NCBI RefSeq assembly: GCF_021209385.1
Contig: NZ_JAJOIL010000025.1
Coordinates: 1-42,297, forward strand
Length of the DNA stretch: 42,297 bases
Origin: Seleniivibrio sp.
GTDB lineage: Bacteria > Chrysiogenota > Deferribacteres > Deferribacterales > Geovibrionaceae
Direction: 5' to 3'
Shown here: piece by piece, positions 25,003 to 32,683 of the stretch
How the letters are laid out: each line of letters opens with the position of its first letter
Numbering within the stretch: the stretch's first letter is position 1
Notes under the pieces: model-generated
Told to the model about the DNA's origin: nothing
The model's database searches: none
What the model saw: the letters and a program-made list of their open reading frames with translations, nothing else
Program-made: the position numbers and the translations under genes

Positions 25003-26213
25003 GAATAATGCTTTTCAATACAATTCTGCTCGCACTTCGGGAGATACGCAGAAACGTTCTGCGTTCGTTCCTTACGGTTCTGGGCATTGTTATAGGTGTT
25101 GCCGCAGTCATAACGCTTGTCACTGTGGGCAACGGAACTACGGAACAGGTTACACAGCAGATAGCCAGCATGGGAAACAATATGCTGATACTTACCACCG
25201 GAAAAAGGATGGGGGGACCGGACAGGTCTACTGCTCCCGCTTTTTCTATGGAGGACAGCGTTGCCATCAAACGCGAGGTGAACTCTGTTGCCGCTGTAAC
25301 CCCGACAGCGTCTTCGTCCGTTACTGCTGTTAACGGAAACGCAAACTGGCAGACTACTGTGACGGGTACCGATAACGAATTTTTTCCCATAAGGAACAGA
25401 TTAATAACAAGCGGGAGGATGTTTGAGGAAGCTGAGACTTCCGGCGGGCGTTCTGTCTGCATAATAGGGGAGACGGTGCGCAAAGAACTGTTCGGTGCTC
25501 AGGATCCTCTGGGACTTTCAATCAGAATAAATGCCTTCTCTTGTAAAGTGATAGGGCTTATTGACGTTAAAGGTCAGTCCAGCATGGGAACAGACCAGGA
25601 CGATATCATCATTATGCCGCTGAAAACTGTACAGCGCAGACTGACAGGAAGCAAAGACGTAAATATGATACAGATTTCGGTAAAGGACGGCGAATCGACA
25701 GAGAATGCCATTACAGATATCGAAAACGTGATGCGCGAGCGCAGGCACCTTTCATTCAATGAGGATAACGACTTCAACGTCATGGATATGAAAGAGATAA
25801 CCCAGATGCTCACCAGTACCACAAAGGTGCTGACGGCTCTTTTGGGCGCGGTTGCCGCAGTAAGCCTTCTTGTGGGCGGCATAGGTATCATGAATATCAT
25901 GCTGGTGTCCGTTACGGAGCGTACACGCGAGATAGGTATCAGACTTGCCATCGGTGCCATGGAGCGTGAGGTTCTGCTTCAGTTCCTTGTGGAGGCGGTG
26001 GTTCTTTCATCCATGGGCGGCGTGATAGGTATCATAATAGCCATCGTGGCATCATATACCATTTCATCGGTGATAAGCGTGCCTTATGTTTTCGACGGCG
26101 GAGTTGTGATGCTTTCGTTCCTGTTTTCCGTTGCGGTGGGTATCATTTTCGGATATTTCCCCGCACTTAAGGCGGCGAGGCTGGATCCCATAGACGCGCT
26201 TCGACACGAATAG
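24999..26213 (+). CDS. ABC transporter permease, MacB/FtsX fold
   Basis: The 404-residue protein has one N-terminal helix (about 20-45, FLTVLGIVIGVAAVITLV) and a large periplasmic core domain of about 220 residues. Three C-terminal helices surround GIGIMNIMLVSVTERTREIG, a hallmark of the family, and it ends with FPALKAARLDPIDALRHE. It acts as a mechanotransmission permease that drives substrate from the periplasm through the outer-membrane duct. Substrates of relatives include macrolides, toxins and siderophores; nothing here tells which. It is the last gene of the exporter operon, and an inverted repeat follows it. Confidence 0.92.
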   Translation: MRIMLFNTILLALREIRRNVLRSFLTVLGIVIGVAAVITLVTVGNGTTEQVTQQIASMGNNMLILTTGKRMGGPDRSTAPAFSMEDSVAIKREVNSVAAVTPTASSSVTAVNGNANWQTTVTGTDNEFFPIRNRLITSGRMFEEAETSGGRSVCIIGETVRKELFGAQDPLGLSIRINAFSCKVIGLIDVKGQSSMGTDQDDIIIMPLKTVQRRLTGSKDVNMIQISVKDGESTENAITDIENVMRERRHLSFNEDNDFNVMDMKEITQMLTSTTKVLTALLGAVAAVSLLVGGIGIMNIMLVSVTERTREIGIRLAIGAMEREVLLQFLVEAVVLSSMGGVIGIIIAIVASYTISSVISVPYVFDGGVVMLSFLFSVAVGIIFGYFPALKAARLDPIDALRHE

Positions 26214-26222
26214 ATTATGTTT

Positions 26223-26283
26223 GCCTCCGTGGGTTAATGGCTGTATATTAATTATTATATATAAAACATAGGTTCACGGAGGC
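26223..26283 (+). promoter_or_regulatory. Inverted repeat that can mask the aldehyde dehydrogenase RBS
   Basis: GCCTCCGTG (26223-26231) is perfectly complementary to CACGGAGGC (26275-26283), which contains the GGAGG ribosome-binding site five bases before the ATG at 26288. The loop is 43 bases and very AT-rich. In an RNA starting upstream, for example read-through from the exporter operon, the site would be paired. An RNA starting inside the loop would be free. It could instead act as a weak terminator, but no T-run follows. Confidence 0.5.
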
Positions 26284-26287
26284 TCAT

Positions 26288-27706
26288 ATGAAAAAACTCT
26301 TCATCGGCGGGCAGTGGGTTGACACCGGAACATATATGGACGTTCTTAACCCGTATGACGGTTCCGTTGTAGACACCATCTGCACAGCATCTGCCGAACT
26401 CACCAAACAGGCGATAGACGCGGCATTTGAGGCAAGAGATACCATGAAGCATCTTCCGGCTGCTAGACGCGGAAAGATTCTGGACAACATGGCAGCTCTC
26501 ATTGAGCGCGACAAGGAAGAGATTGCCGCTTTGCTCTGCGCAGAGGCGGGCAAGGGTATTATGTTTGCCAGAGGCGAGGCGGGCAGAACCGGAGAAAACT
26601 TCAAATTCGCCGCTGACGAAGCGCGCAGACTGAGCGGAGAGCTTGTTCCCTATGACGCTTCTGAGTCGGGAACCAACCGTTTCGGTTATTTCAAAAGATA
26701 TCCAATAGGCGTTATCGGCGCCATTACGCCTTTCAATTTCCCTCTTAATCTGGTTGCGCATAAGGTAGGACCTGCCATAGCCGCAGGATGCCCTATTGTG
26801 CTTAAACCTGCATCAACAACACCTCTGACGGCTCATAAAGTTACTGAACTTCTCCTTGAGGCGGGGCTTCCCGCATGCGGAATAAACCTTGTGGTGGGTT
26901 CCGGTTCTGTTGTCGGCAACACTATGGTTGAATCCGACAGGATAGCCATGATAACATTCACAGGTTCTCCCTCTGTGGGGCTTGATATAAAAGCGAAAGC
27001 AGGCATAAAGAAAGTTACTCTTGAACTCGGTTCAAACTCCGCGGCGATAGTACACGAGGATGCGGACATCCGCTATGCCGTGCCGAAATGCGTCATAGGC
27101 GCCTTTGCAAACAGCGGTCAGGTATGTATCTCCATTCAGAGGATATATATCCACGAAAGCAGATACGACGAGTTCCGCAATATGTTCGTGGATGCTGTTA
27201 AAGCCAGCCGCAACGGTGACCCGAAGGACGAGAAAACACTCGTCGGTCCCATGATTGAGGAGAGAGAGGCAATACGGGCGGAAGGCTGGATTAAAGAGGC
27301 TGTTTCGCAGGGTGCAGTTGTTGCAGTGGGCGGAAACCGCAAGGGAACTTTACTTGAGGCGACTGTCCTTGAAAACACCAATGAGCAGATGACCATCGTG
27401 CGGGAAGAGGTTTTCGGACCGGTCGTATGCATTATGAAATATAAGACGCTGGATGAGGTTATCGAACGGGTGAACGATTCCCAGTTCGGACTCCAGGCGG
27501 GTATCTTTACAGATAATATTCAGAACGCCTTCAAAGCCATAGACAGGCTTGAGGTGGGCGGCGTTATGATAAACGATATGCCCACGTTCAGGGTTGACCA
27601 GATGCCTTACGGCGGTGTGAAACTTTCCGGCACAGGCAGAGAGGGACCCAGATTTGCGGTTGAGGAAATGACTGAACTTAAAACGGTGATGTTCAATCTG
27701 AATTAA
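26288..27706 (+). CDS. NAD(P)-dependent aldehyde dehydrogenase
   Basis: The 472-residue product has the standard ALDH layout: Rossmann segment with GVIGAITPFNFPLNLVAHK, cofactor loop FTGSPSVG, general base Glu246 in LELGSNSA, and catalytic Cys280 in NSGQVCISIQR. The late EEVFGPVV and the C-terminal oligomer strand are present. It should oxidise an aldehyde to the acid in the cytoplasm. Close relatives are annotated as succinate-semialdehyde, lactaldehyde or phosphonoacetaldehyde dehydrogenases, and substrate cannot be chosen from this sequence. The gene stands alone, between a possible RBS-masking repeat and a terminator. Confidence 0.93.
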   Translation: MKKLFIGGQWVDTGTYMDVLNPYDGSVVDTICTASAELTKQAIDAAFEARDTMKHLPAARRGKILDNMAALIERDKEEIAALLCAEAGKGIMFARGEAGRTGENFKFAADEARRLSGELVPYDASESGTNRFGYFKRYPIGVIGAITPFNFPLNLVAHKVGPAIAAGCPIVLKPASTTPLTAHKVTELLLEAGLPACGINLVVGSGSVVGNTMVESDRIAMITFTGSPSVGLDIKAKAGIKKVTLELGSNSAAIVHEDADIRYAVPKCVIGAFANSGQVCISIQRIYIHESRYDEFRNMFVDAVKASRNGDPKDEKTLVGPMIEEREAIRAEGWIKEAVSQGAVVAVGGNRKGTLLEATVLENTNEQMTIVREEVFGPVVCIMKYKTLDEVIERVNDSQFGLQAGIFTDNIQNAFKAIDRLEVGGVMINDMPTFRVDQMPYGGVKLSGTGREGPRFAVEEMTELKTVMFNLN

Positions 27707-27710
27707 TATA

Positions 27711-27749
27711 AAGGGTTCCCTGCTTCATACGGGGAACCTTCTGCTTTTT
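27711..27749 (+). terminator. Intrinsic terminator after aldehyde dehydrogenase
   Basis: GGTTCCC (27714-27720) pairs with GGGAACC (27732-27738), with extra AA/TT pairs outside across a bulged G. It is followed by TTCTGCTTTTT. It starts 5 bases after the stop codon and separates this gene from the repeat and the next operon. Confidence 0.7.
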
Positions 27750-27757
27750 AAATTTTT

Positions 27758-27812
27758 AGACAGCCGCGTCAGGTATTGTCTTCGCGAGGAGTATACGGCG
27801 ACGCGATCTTTT
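27758..27812 (+). repeat. Dispersed palindromic repeat, copy 2
   Basis: GTCTTCGCGAGGAG (27778-27791) is the exact reverse complement of 17132-17145 in copy 1, and the flanking GACGCG plus ATC (27800-27808) also matches copy 1 with a 3-base gap. Internal inverted pairs CGCGTC/GACGCG (27765-27770 and 27800-27805) and GTAT/ATAC would fold it into a hairpin. Like copy 1 it is intergenic, next to a gene end. Confidence 0.6.
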
Positions 27813-27849
27813 CTTAAAAATTGAACTTTTTTTAATTTTGGGGGATGGT

Positions 27850-29910
27850 GTGAAACGACTTTTGCTGCTGCTTGCAGTTCTTCTTATATCTGCGGTCGGA
27901 TTTGCCGCTGGAATCACAGACAACGATATCCGCGGATTCTTTCCGAAGGCGGACGACCTGCCGGGCGGTTCGGAGCTTTGGCTTGGAACAGGCGTGCGCT
28001 CCACTCCGGGTAAAAATAATACTGCCTACAGCGCAACGTATTCTTATTATTCCGGTAAATCCGAAAAACTCATGAATATTGTCCGCCGTGATCAGTATAA
28101 GACAAACGTGGCGATCTACTCTTTCAACAATTTCGTCGATGCGGAAAAGCTTTTCAAACAGCTTACGGATGATGCGCCGAAGAACCGCTCGCAGATGGTT
28201 CGTTTCGGCGAGCGAGGGCTGTTTTTCATCTTTCCGAAATCATCAAATATAAACGACGCGGATTTCTATCTGGTATTCATAAACAGAACTTTTGTGGTAT
28301 GGATTCAGGCGGACGACGGTTTCGCCATTATGGACATTGCAAACCCAGTCAATGACGCCATCAGAAAATTCATAGCCGACAACCCGAAGCTGTACATGAC
28401 GAAGGCTATCCACCTGCAGGCGTCCGGAAACGGATATGAAACGCAGACTAAAAGGATTGAATTCACAACAGATTTTCCCGCCAGCATAAAGCTTTCGGGC
28501 AAGGTTTTCAACAATAAGACCGTTCCAATGCAGAATGTAAGAGTGACGGTTCTTGAAACGGGAGATTCCGTTCTGACCGCCGCGGACGGCAGTTTCTCAA
28601 AGACTCTGCTTCTGGACGGCATAAAAGATATAGAGCTTTCAGCGAATTTCTACATGGACATGGACGCGGCGTCGAGATCAGGCAGATTTGCCAGCGGGCT
28701 GGTGGAAACCGTTCTGAAAGATGCAGACGGTGCTGAACGCACACAGCTCTGGAAGCTGGACAGTGTTACAGACTCCTATTTCGGCACTGCATACATAAAG
28801 ACATCCAAAGGAACTAACGGATATCCCATATCGGGCAAGATAATGAAGAACGGTCAGCTGAATCTGACCCTTGACTGTTCCAATACGGGGATAGATTTCA
28901 AATGTCAGCAGGTTTTCACCGGACAGATCAAATCGGGAAAACTGCAGGGCAAATGGAGCGGAACCGGCGGCGGAGGAACATTTGAATCAGACCTTTCAAA
29001 GTATTCTGCTGTCACTCGCAAGGTTATGATAACAAAAGATGTTGCAGATATCAGAACAATGATATCCAACAACAACGGAATATACACACAGGCGGACACT
29101 CCTTCGCTGGTGGTCTCTTCAAATGCGAATAACAATGCCATCATCTATGCTGTGCCGGACGTTAAAAAACTCGGACTGGACGAGGTGACAACGGCGGGTG
29201 TTAAGCTGGTGCTGACCCACGTCCCTAAAAATCAGGCGGGCAGTCTGTCCGTTTTCCTTATGGATGCCGATGCTGCCGACAAAAAGGTCAGAACAGGCAG
29301 AGGAACCTATTCCGGTCAGGTTGTGACATCGGAAGAACCTTATAAGGCGGAGTTCGAAGTTTATGACATGATAAAGGACGGAAAACCGTTCGCTCTCGGA
29401 ACCGTTCAGGAGGCGAAGGCGACGGGATTTCATGTTTTTTCCGGTTCCTCCGAGCAGTATGACACGCTGAAACCCTATTTTCTGATAACCGAGTATTCCG
29501 ACAAGGGCAAAACCAGAACGGAAAAACAGTTTACCTTTGTTCGCACGGCGATGAAGGGCGGCGACTATGTGGGCGACAGGAACAAACCCCAGCAGGACGG
29601 TATTGAAGACGTCTGCTACAGCGGTGTGTTCGCGTATCCCGGAGGACGGCTGACATCTTTCGAGCTGGAGATAAGCGGCTCTATCAAGCGGGTGTTCAAC
29701 ACCAATCCCGTTGACATTTATCCGCTCATCGGTATTGTAAGGGATAATACGCTTCTGAACAAAAAGGACGGAAGTCTGAACATAATGCTCACAAAACCGA
29801 AAGAGCAGTTCAGTCTTTGCGTAAACGGAAACTATAAACCGGAAAAGAACGAAAGGATAACATACAGATATACCATAGACGGCACACCATACGAAGGGTT
29901 TGCCGAATAG
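27850..29910 (+). CDS. Large exported protein of unknown function
   Basis: I do not recognise the family. GTG 27850 is chosen because GGGGG lies about 6 bases upstream and it begins a clean Sec signal (KRLLLLLAVLLISAVGFAAG); a TTG at 27838 is also in frame. The mature protein is about 665 residues. Residues roughly 30-195 resemble a compact alpha/beta domain with LPGGSELWLG and many Tyr/Phe. Residues about 215-290 look like a carboxypeptidase-regulatory beta sandwich (KLSGKVFNNKTVPMQNVRVT). The rest is beta-rich with many Gly, Ser and Asp, and has two Cys pairs (SNTGIDFKCQ, EDVCYSG). No membrane anchor or lipobox is seen, so it is probably periplasmic or surface-exposed. It leads a dense gene run. 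Confidence 0.8.
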   Translation: MKRLLLLLAVLLISAVGFAAGITDNDIRGFFPKADDLPGGSELWLGTGVRSTPGKNNTAYSATYSYYSGKSEKLMNIVRRDQYKTNVAIYSFNNFVDAEKLFKQLTDDAPKNRSQMVRFGERGLFFIFPKSSNINDADFYLVFINRTFVVWIQADDGFAIMDIANPVNDAIRKFIADNPKLYMTKAIHLQASGNGYETQTKRIEFTTDFPASIKLSGKVFNNKTVPMQNVRVTVLETGDSVLTAADGSFSKTLLLDGIKDIELSANFYMDMDAASRSGRFASGLVETVLKDADGAERTQLWKLDSVTDSYFGTAYIKTSKGTNGYPISGKIMKNGQLNLTLDCSNTGIDFKCQQVFTGQIKSGKLQGKWSGTGGGGTFESDLSKYSAVTRKVMITKDVADIRTMISNNNGIYTQADTPSLVVSSNANNNAIIYAVPDVKKLGLDEVTTAGVKLVLTHVPKNQAGSLSVFLMDADAADKKVRTGRGTYSGQVVTSEEPYKAEFEVYDMIKDGKPFALGTVQEAKATGFHVFSGSSEQYDTLKPYFLITEYSDKGKTRTEKQFTFVRTAMKGGDYVGDRNKPQQDGIEDVCYSGVFAYPGGRLTSFELEISGSIKRVFNTNPVDIYPLIGIVRDNTLLNKKDGSLNIMLTKPKEQFSLCVNGNYKPEKNERITYRYTIDGTPYEGFAE

Positions 29911-29918
29911 GAGACGGA

Positions 29919-30089
29919 ATGGAAGATTTTATAGGGCTTATAGTCTTCATAGTCCTGGTGATATTTGTTGCCAGACTGAAACCGGGCGCCGGCTGAGGCT
30001 CCATCGGCGGAAGCTGCAGTATCGAGGATCGATACAAAAAAATTAAAAAAGAGAAAGAACAGGATAAAGATGAAAAACCTTTACAGTGA
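29919..30089 (+). CDS. Candidate selenoprotein: small membrane protein with in-frame UGA
   Basis: ATG 29919 has an AGGAG site 5 bases before it. Codons 2-25 encode one membrane helix ([18 protein letters not shown], then KPGAG). Codon 26 is TGA (29994-29996). Beyond it the frame runs 30 more codons: [13 protein letters not shown], then a Lys/Glu/Asp-rich tail, to TGA at 30087-30089, overlapping kdsA by 20 bases. Codons after the UGA (GGC, TCC, ATC, GGC, GGA, AGC, TGC) are the local favourites. A stem-loop of bacterial SECIS type lies at 30019-30035. If read as selenocysteine the product is 56 residues with GAG-Sec-GS and Cys33. Its plan, a single helix then Gly-rich redox motif and charged tail, resembles FeoB-associated Cys-rich proteins and, loosely, eukaryotic SelK. 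If the UGA is a stop, it is a 25-residue peptide. The function is unknown. Confidence 0.5.
30019..30035 (+). promoter_or_regulatory. SECIS-like stem-loop
   Basis: GTATCG (30019-30024) and CGATAC (30030-30035) form a perfect 6-bp stem with loop AGGAT. The loop begins 28 bases after the in-frame UGA. Published bacterial SECIS rules ask for an apical loop roughly 16-37 bases after UGA with a G in its first two positions, which this meets. A competing weaker stem with a bulge (GCTCC 29998-30002 with GGAAGC 30009-30014) starts right after the UGA. Confidence 0.45.
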
Positions 30090-30873
30090 AATAAAGAACG
30101 GATTGTTTCTGATATCGGGTCCCTGTGTGATAGAAGATCAGGATATGCTGCTTCGCATAGCGGGTAAAGTGCAGAAGATAACTGATAAGCTCGGAATAAA
30201 ATATATATTCAAGGCCTCATTTGACAAGGCGAACAGAACCTCTGTAACAAGTTTCCGCGGTCCCGGTATGGAAGAGGGACTTAAGATGCTGGCTAAGGTG
30301 AAGGCGGAGACTGGACTTCCCATCCTTACTGACATTCACGAGGCATATCAGGCGGCTCCGGTTGCGGAAGTTGCCGATATTTTACAGATTCCCGCGTTCC
30401 TCTGCCGTCAGACGGACCTGCTTGTTGCGGCGGCGAAGACGGATAAAATAGTAAACATAAAAAAGGCGCAGTTCCTCCCTGGAAGCGACATGGGGCATCC
30501 CTGTAAAAAGGTCACCGACAGCGGCAACGACAAGGTGATTCTCACCGAGCGCGGTACAATGCTCGGCTACGGCAACCTTGTGGTTGACTACAGAAACCTT
30601 GTGGATATGGCGCAGTTCGGCTTTCCTATTGTGATGGACGTTACTCACTCTGTTCAGAAACCCGGCGGACTTGGCGGAAAAAGCGGCGGCGACAGAGGCT
30701 ATGTCCCCTATCTGGCGAAGGCTGCGGCGGCTGTGGGCGTTGACGGCTTCTTCTTTGAAACCCACGAAGATCCCGAAAATGCACTCTCTGACGGTCCAAA
30801 CATGGTGACACCGGACAAGCTGGAAGAGATTCTTAAATCCATCATAGACATAAGGACGGCGATCGGAAAGTGA
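30070..30873 (+). CDS. kdsA: 3-deoxy-8-phosphooctulonate synthase (KDO8P synthase)
   Basis: The 267-residue TIM-barrel enzyme condenses phosphoenolpyruvate with arabinose 5-phosphate to make KDO 8-phosphate, the precursor of the inner core sugar of lipopolysaccharide. Visible signatures are [58 protein letters not shown] and [20 protein letters not shown] in GHPCKK marks a Cys seen in some metal-dependent forms, so this may be the metal type. ATG has AGGA 6 bases upstream. It overlaps the candidate selenoprotein frame by 20 bases and hemW by 4 bases. Confidence 0.95.
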   Translation: MKNLYSEIKNGLFLISGPCVIEDQDMLLRIAGKVQKITDKLGIKYIFKASFDKANRTSVTSFRGPGMEEGLKMLAKVKAETGLPILTDIHEAYQAAPVAEVADILQIPAFLCRQTDLLVAAAKTDKIVNIKKAQFLPGSDMGHPCKKVTDSGNDKVILTERGTMLGYGNLVVDYRNLVDMAQFGFPIVMDVTHSVQKPGGLGGKSGGDRGYVPYLAKAAAAVGVDGFFFETHEDPENALSDGPNMVTPDKLEEILKSIIDIRTAIGK

Positions 30874-31961
30874 GCGGATTATACGTCCACGTTCCGTTCT
30901 GCAAAAGCAAATGCGGCTACTGCGGGTTTTATTCCGCACCGGACGCATACCACCTTACCGAAAAGTACTTCGATGCTGTTCTGAAAGACCTTTCGGCGCG
31001 TAAAAAGAAAAAATACGACACATTGTATATCGGAGGGGGGACGCCGTCGTCGGTGTCCCCTGTCCTTTTATCCGTTTTTCTGGAAAAATTGTTTTCAGCT
31101 ATAGGTTCTGATTTTGCAGAATCCACCATAGAGGCGAACCCCGAAAGCGTTTCGGAAGATTTTCTGTCGGTGATTAAAGGTTTCGGCTTTTCACGTCTGA
31201 GCGTCGGCTGTCAGAGTACGGACGAAGATGTTCTGAAACTGCTGGGCAGAATACACGGGCGTGATGACATTTTTAAGACGGCGGAGCTTGCCAGAAAAAT
31301 ATGTCCCGAAACGGCGCTTAATCTGGATATGATATTTGATATCCCGACCGTTGAAAATTATGTTCAGATGCAGACCCTTGCGGATATTATTTCGCTTTCA
31401 GCCGAACACGTTTCCGCTTATTCCTACAGTTTTGACACGGAATTTCTGAAAGACGCTGAACCTTGCGGCGAAAGTGCTTTCATAGATGTTAAGAGGGCGC
31501 TTGGGGCGGTTGGCTACGGAAAATATGAGATATCCAATTTTGCAAAGGCGGGACATGAGAGCAGGCACAACATAGGCTACTGGAAACTTGAAGATTACGA
31601 CGGGCTTGGCTGTGCGGCATGGTCGCTGGAAAATTTCAGCGGCGGACGTGTGCTTTACGGTAAAGTAAGCGATGTCGGTTCGTATATCGCGAACCCGACT
31701 GCATTTGCAGAAACGGACAGAACGGAAGGTTCGGCGGCAATGGGGCAGGAGCTTGTTTTCGGTCTCAGGATGCTTGACGGAGTTGACGTTTCTTCGTTAA
31801 AATACAGATACGGCGATTTGATGAATATATTTGACGGGCGCATAGAAACGCTTGTTGCGGAAGGGATGCTGACATGGCAAAAGGACAGATTAAAACTTAC
31901 GGAAAAAGGAGAACTGCTTTTGGATTCTGTGCAGGAATATTTGTGGGACTGTTTGCCCTGA
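30870..31961 (+). CDS. hemW: Radical SAM haem chaperone/coproporphyrinogen oxidase-like protein HemW
   Basis: The 363-residue product starts at GTG 30870 inside the kdsA stop. It opens with [19 protein letters not shown]11, C15 and C18 bind the 4Fe-4S cluster of a radical SAM enzyme. [18 protein letters not shown] and [10 protein letters not shown] are the usual HemW/HemN landmarks, and a C-terminal winged domain ([18 protein letters not shown]) follows. Modern work places HemW as a haem chaperone that delivers haem to respiratory enzymes rather than as a true oxidase. The overlapping multihaem cytochrome gene downstream is consistent with haem-related work. The C-terminal 88 bases overlap that cytochrome gene in another frame. 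Confidence 0.92.
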   Translation: MSGLYVHVPFCKSKCGYCGFYSAPDAYHLTEKYFDAVLKDLSARKKKKYDTLYIGGGTPSSVSPVLLSVFLEKLFSAIGSDFAESTIEANPESVSEDFLSVIKGFGFSRLSVGCQSTDEDVLKLLGRIHGRDDIFKTAELARKICPETALNLDMIFDIPTVENYVQMQTLADIISLSAEHVSAYSYSFDTEFLKDAEPCGESAFIDVKRALGAVGYGKYEISNFAKAGHESRHNIGYWKLEDYDGLGCAAWSLENFSGGRVLYGKVSDVGSYIANPTAFAETDRTEGSAAMGQELVFGLRMLDGVDVSSLKYRYGDLMNIFDGRIETLVAEGMLTWQKDRLKLTEKGELLLDSVQEYLWDCLP

Positions 31962-32209
31962 CGGTATACGCCGGATGTGCTGGGGACTGCATGACCTGTC
32001 ACCCGAAACTGAAAGGGAGCAAAGACCACGTTGCTCTTACCACCTGTATAAAATGCCACACACCAGCCAATAAAAAACTTTTCGAGTTCGGTTCAAGCTC
32101 TGAAGGATGCGGCGATAACTGCTTCGACTGCCACAAGCAATGGCCCAAGGACGGAAATCACGCGCCAATGCTCAAATGTGAAAGCTGCCATAAAAAATAC
32201 AAAAAATAA
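31874..32209 (+). CDS. Small periplasmic four-haem cytochrome c
   Basis: The 111-residue product has an N-terminal signal or anchor ([21 protein letters not shown]) and four CxxCH sites: CMTCH (39-43), CIKCH (58-62), CFDCH (83-87) and CESCH (102-106). Only H52 and H97 lie outside these motifs, so not all four haems can be bis-His; Met or Lys ligands may be used. The short spacing resembles class III cytochromes of anaerobes. It would shuttle electrons in the periplasm. The start at 31874 lies 88 bases inside hemW, and no later start keeps the signal peptide, so the overlap is real. GAAGGGA precedes the ATG. Confidence 0.88.
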   Translation: MAKGQIKTYGKRRTAFGFCAGIFVGLFALTVYAGCAGDCMTCHPKLKGSKDHVALTTCIKCHTPANKKLFEFGSSSEGCGDNCFDCHKQWPKDGNHAPMLKCESCHKKYKK

Positions 32210-32269
32210 TTTCTCATTTAGATAAATATCCGCTATAGTCAGTTTTTATTACTTAACATTGGAGGAATT

Positions 32270-32683
32270 ATGAAAGCTGAATGGAGTGAAAGCCTTGTGA
32301 GCGGAAACGAGACAATCGATTCCCAGCACAAAGATCTGTTCAAGCACATAAATTCATACTTTGAAAGTCTTGAAAGACTGTACGGTCATGAAATTACCAT
32401 CAAAACCCTTAACTATCTTCTGAAGTATGTCCGGTTTCATTTCGGTACTGAAGAGGATCTGATGAAACGCTACGGCTATCCTGATTTCAATGAACATCTG
32501 AACGACCACAGAAGGCTTGTTGATGAGCTTATGACCTGTTACAAGGTGCTTATCGCGGAAGGACACAGCGAAGAGGTGGTGGAAAGGCTCAGGGTGCTTT
32601 TGCAGGAATGGCTTGTAGAACATATCATGGGTTACGACAAAAAGCTTGCCATGTTTATGAAAGAGGGCGGATTCTGTTCCTGA
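32270..32683 (+). CDS. Bacteriohemerythrin
   Basis: The 137-residue four-helix protein has all seven di-iron ligands in the usual places: H20 (SQHKDL), H57 and E61 (FHFGTEED), H76 and H80 (NEHLNDH), H118 and D123 (EHIMGYD). It binds O2 reversibly and is thought to protect anaerobes or supply oxygen to oxidases. GGAGG lies 6 bases before ATG. It is a single gene with 60 bases of upstream AT-rich sequence and no clear promoter boxes. Its stop codon abuts the stop of the convergent Msh operon in the palindrome TGATCA. Confidence 0.94.
   Translation: MKAEWSESLVSGNETIDSQHKDLFKHINSYFESLERLYGHEITIKTLNYLLKYVRFHFGTEEDLMKRYGYPDFNEHLNDHRRLVDELMTCYKVLIAEGHSEEVVERLRVLLQEWLVEHIMGYDKKLAMFMKEGGFCS

Noticed and set aside
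29980-30069. Open frame upstream of and in phase with kdsA, as an N-terminal extension or frameshifted end of the small membrane protein
   Set aside because: It has no ATG, GTG or TTG before the kdsA ATG, uses rarer codons, and kdsA family proteins begin at about 30070. A frameshift remains a minor alternative to UGA recoding.
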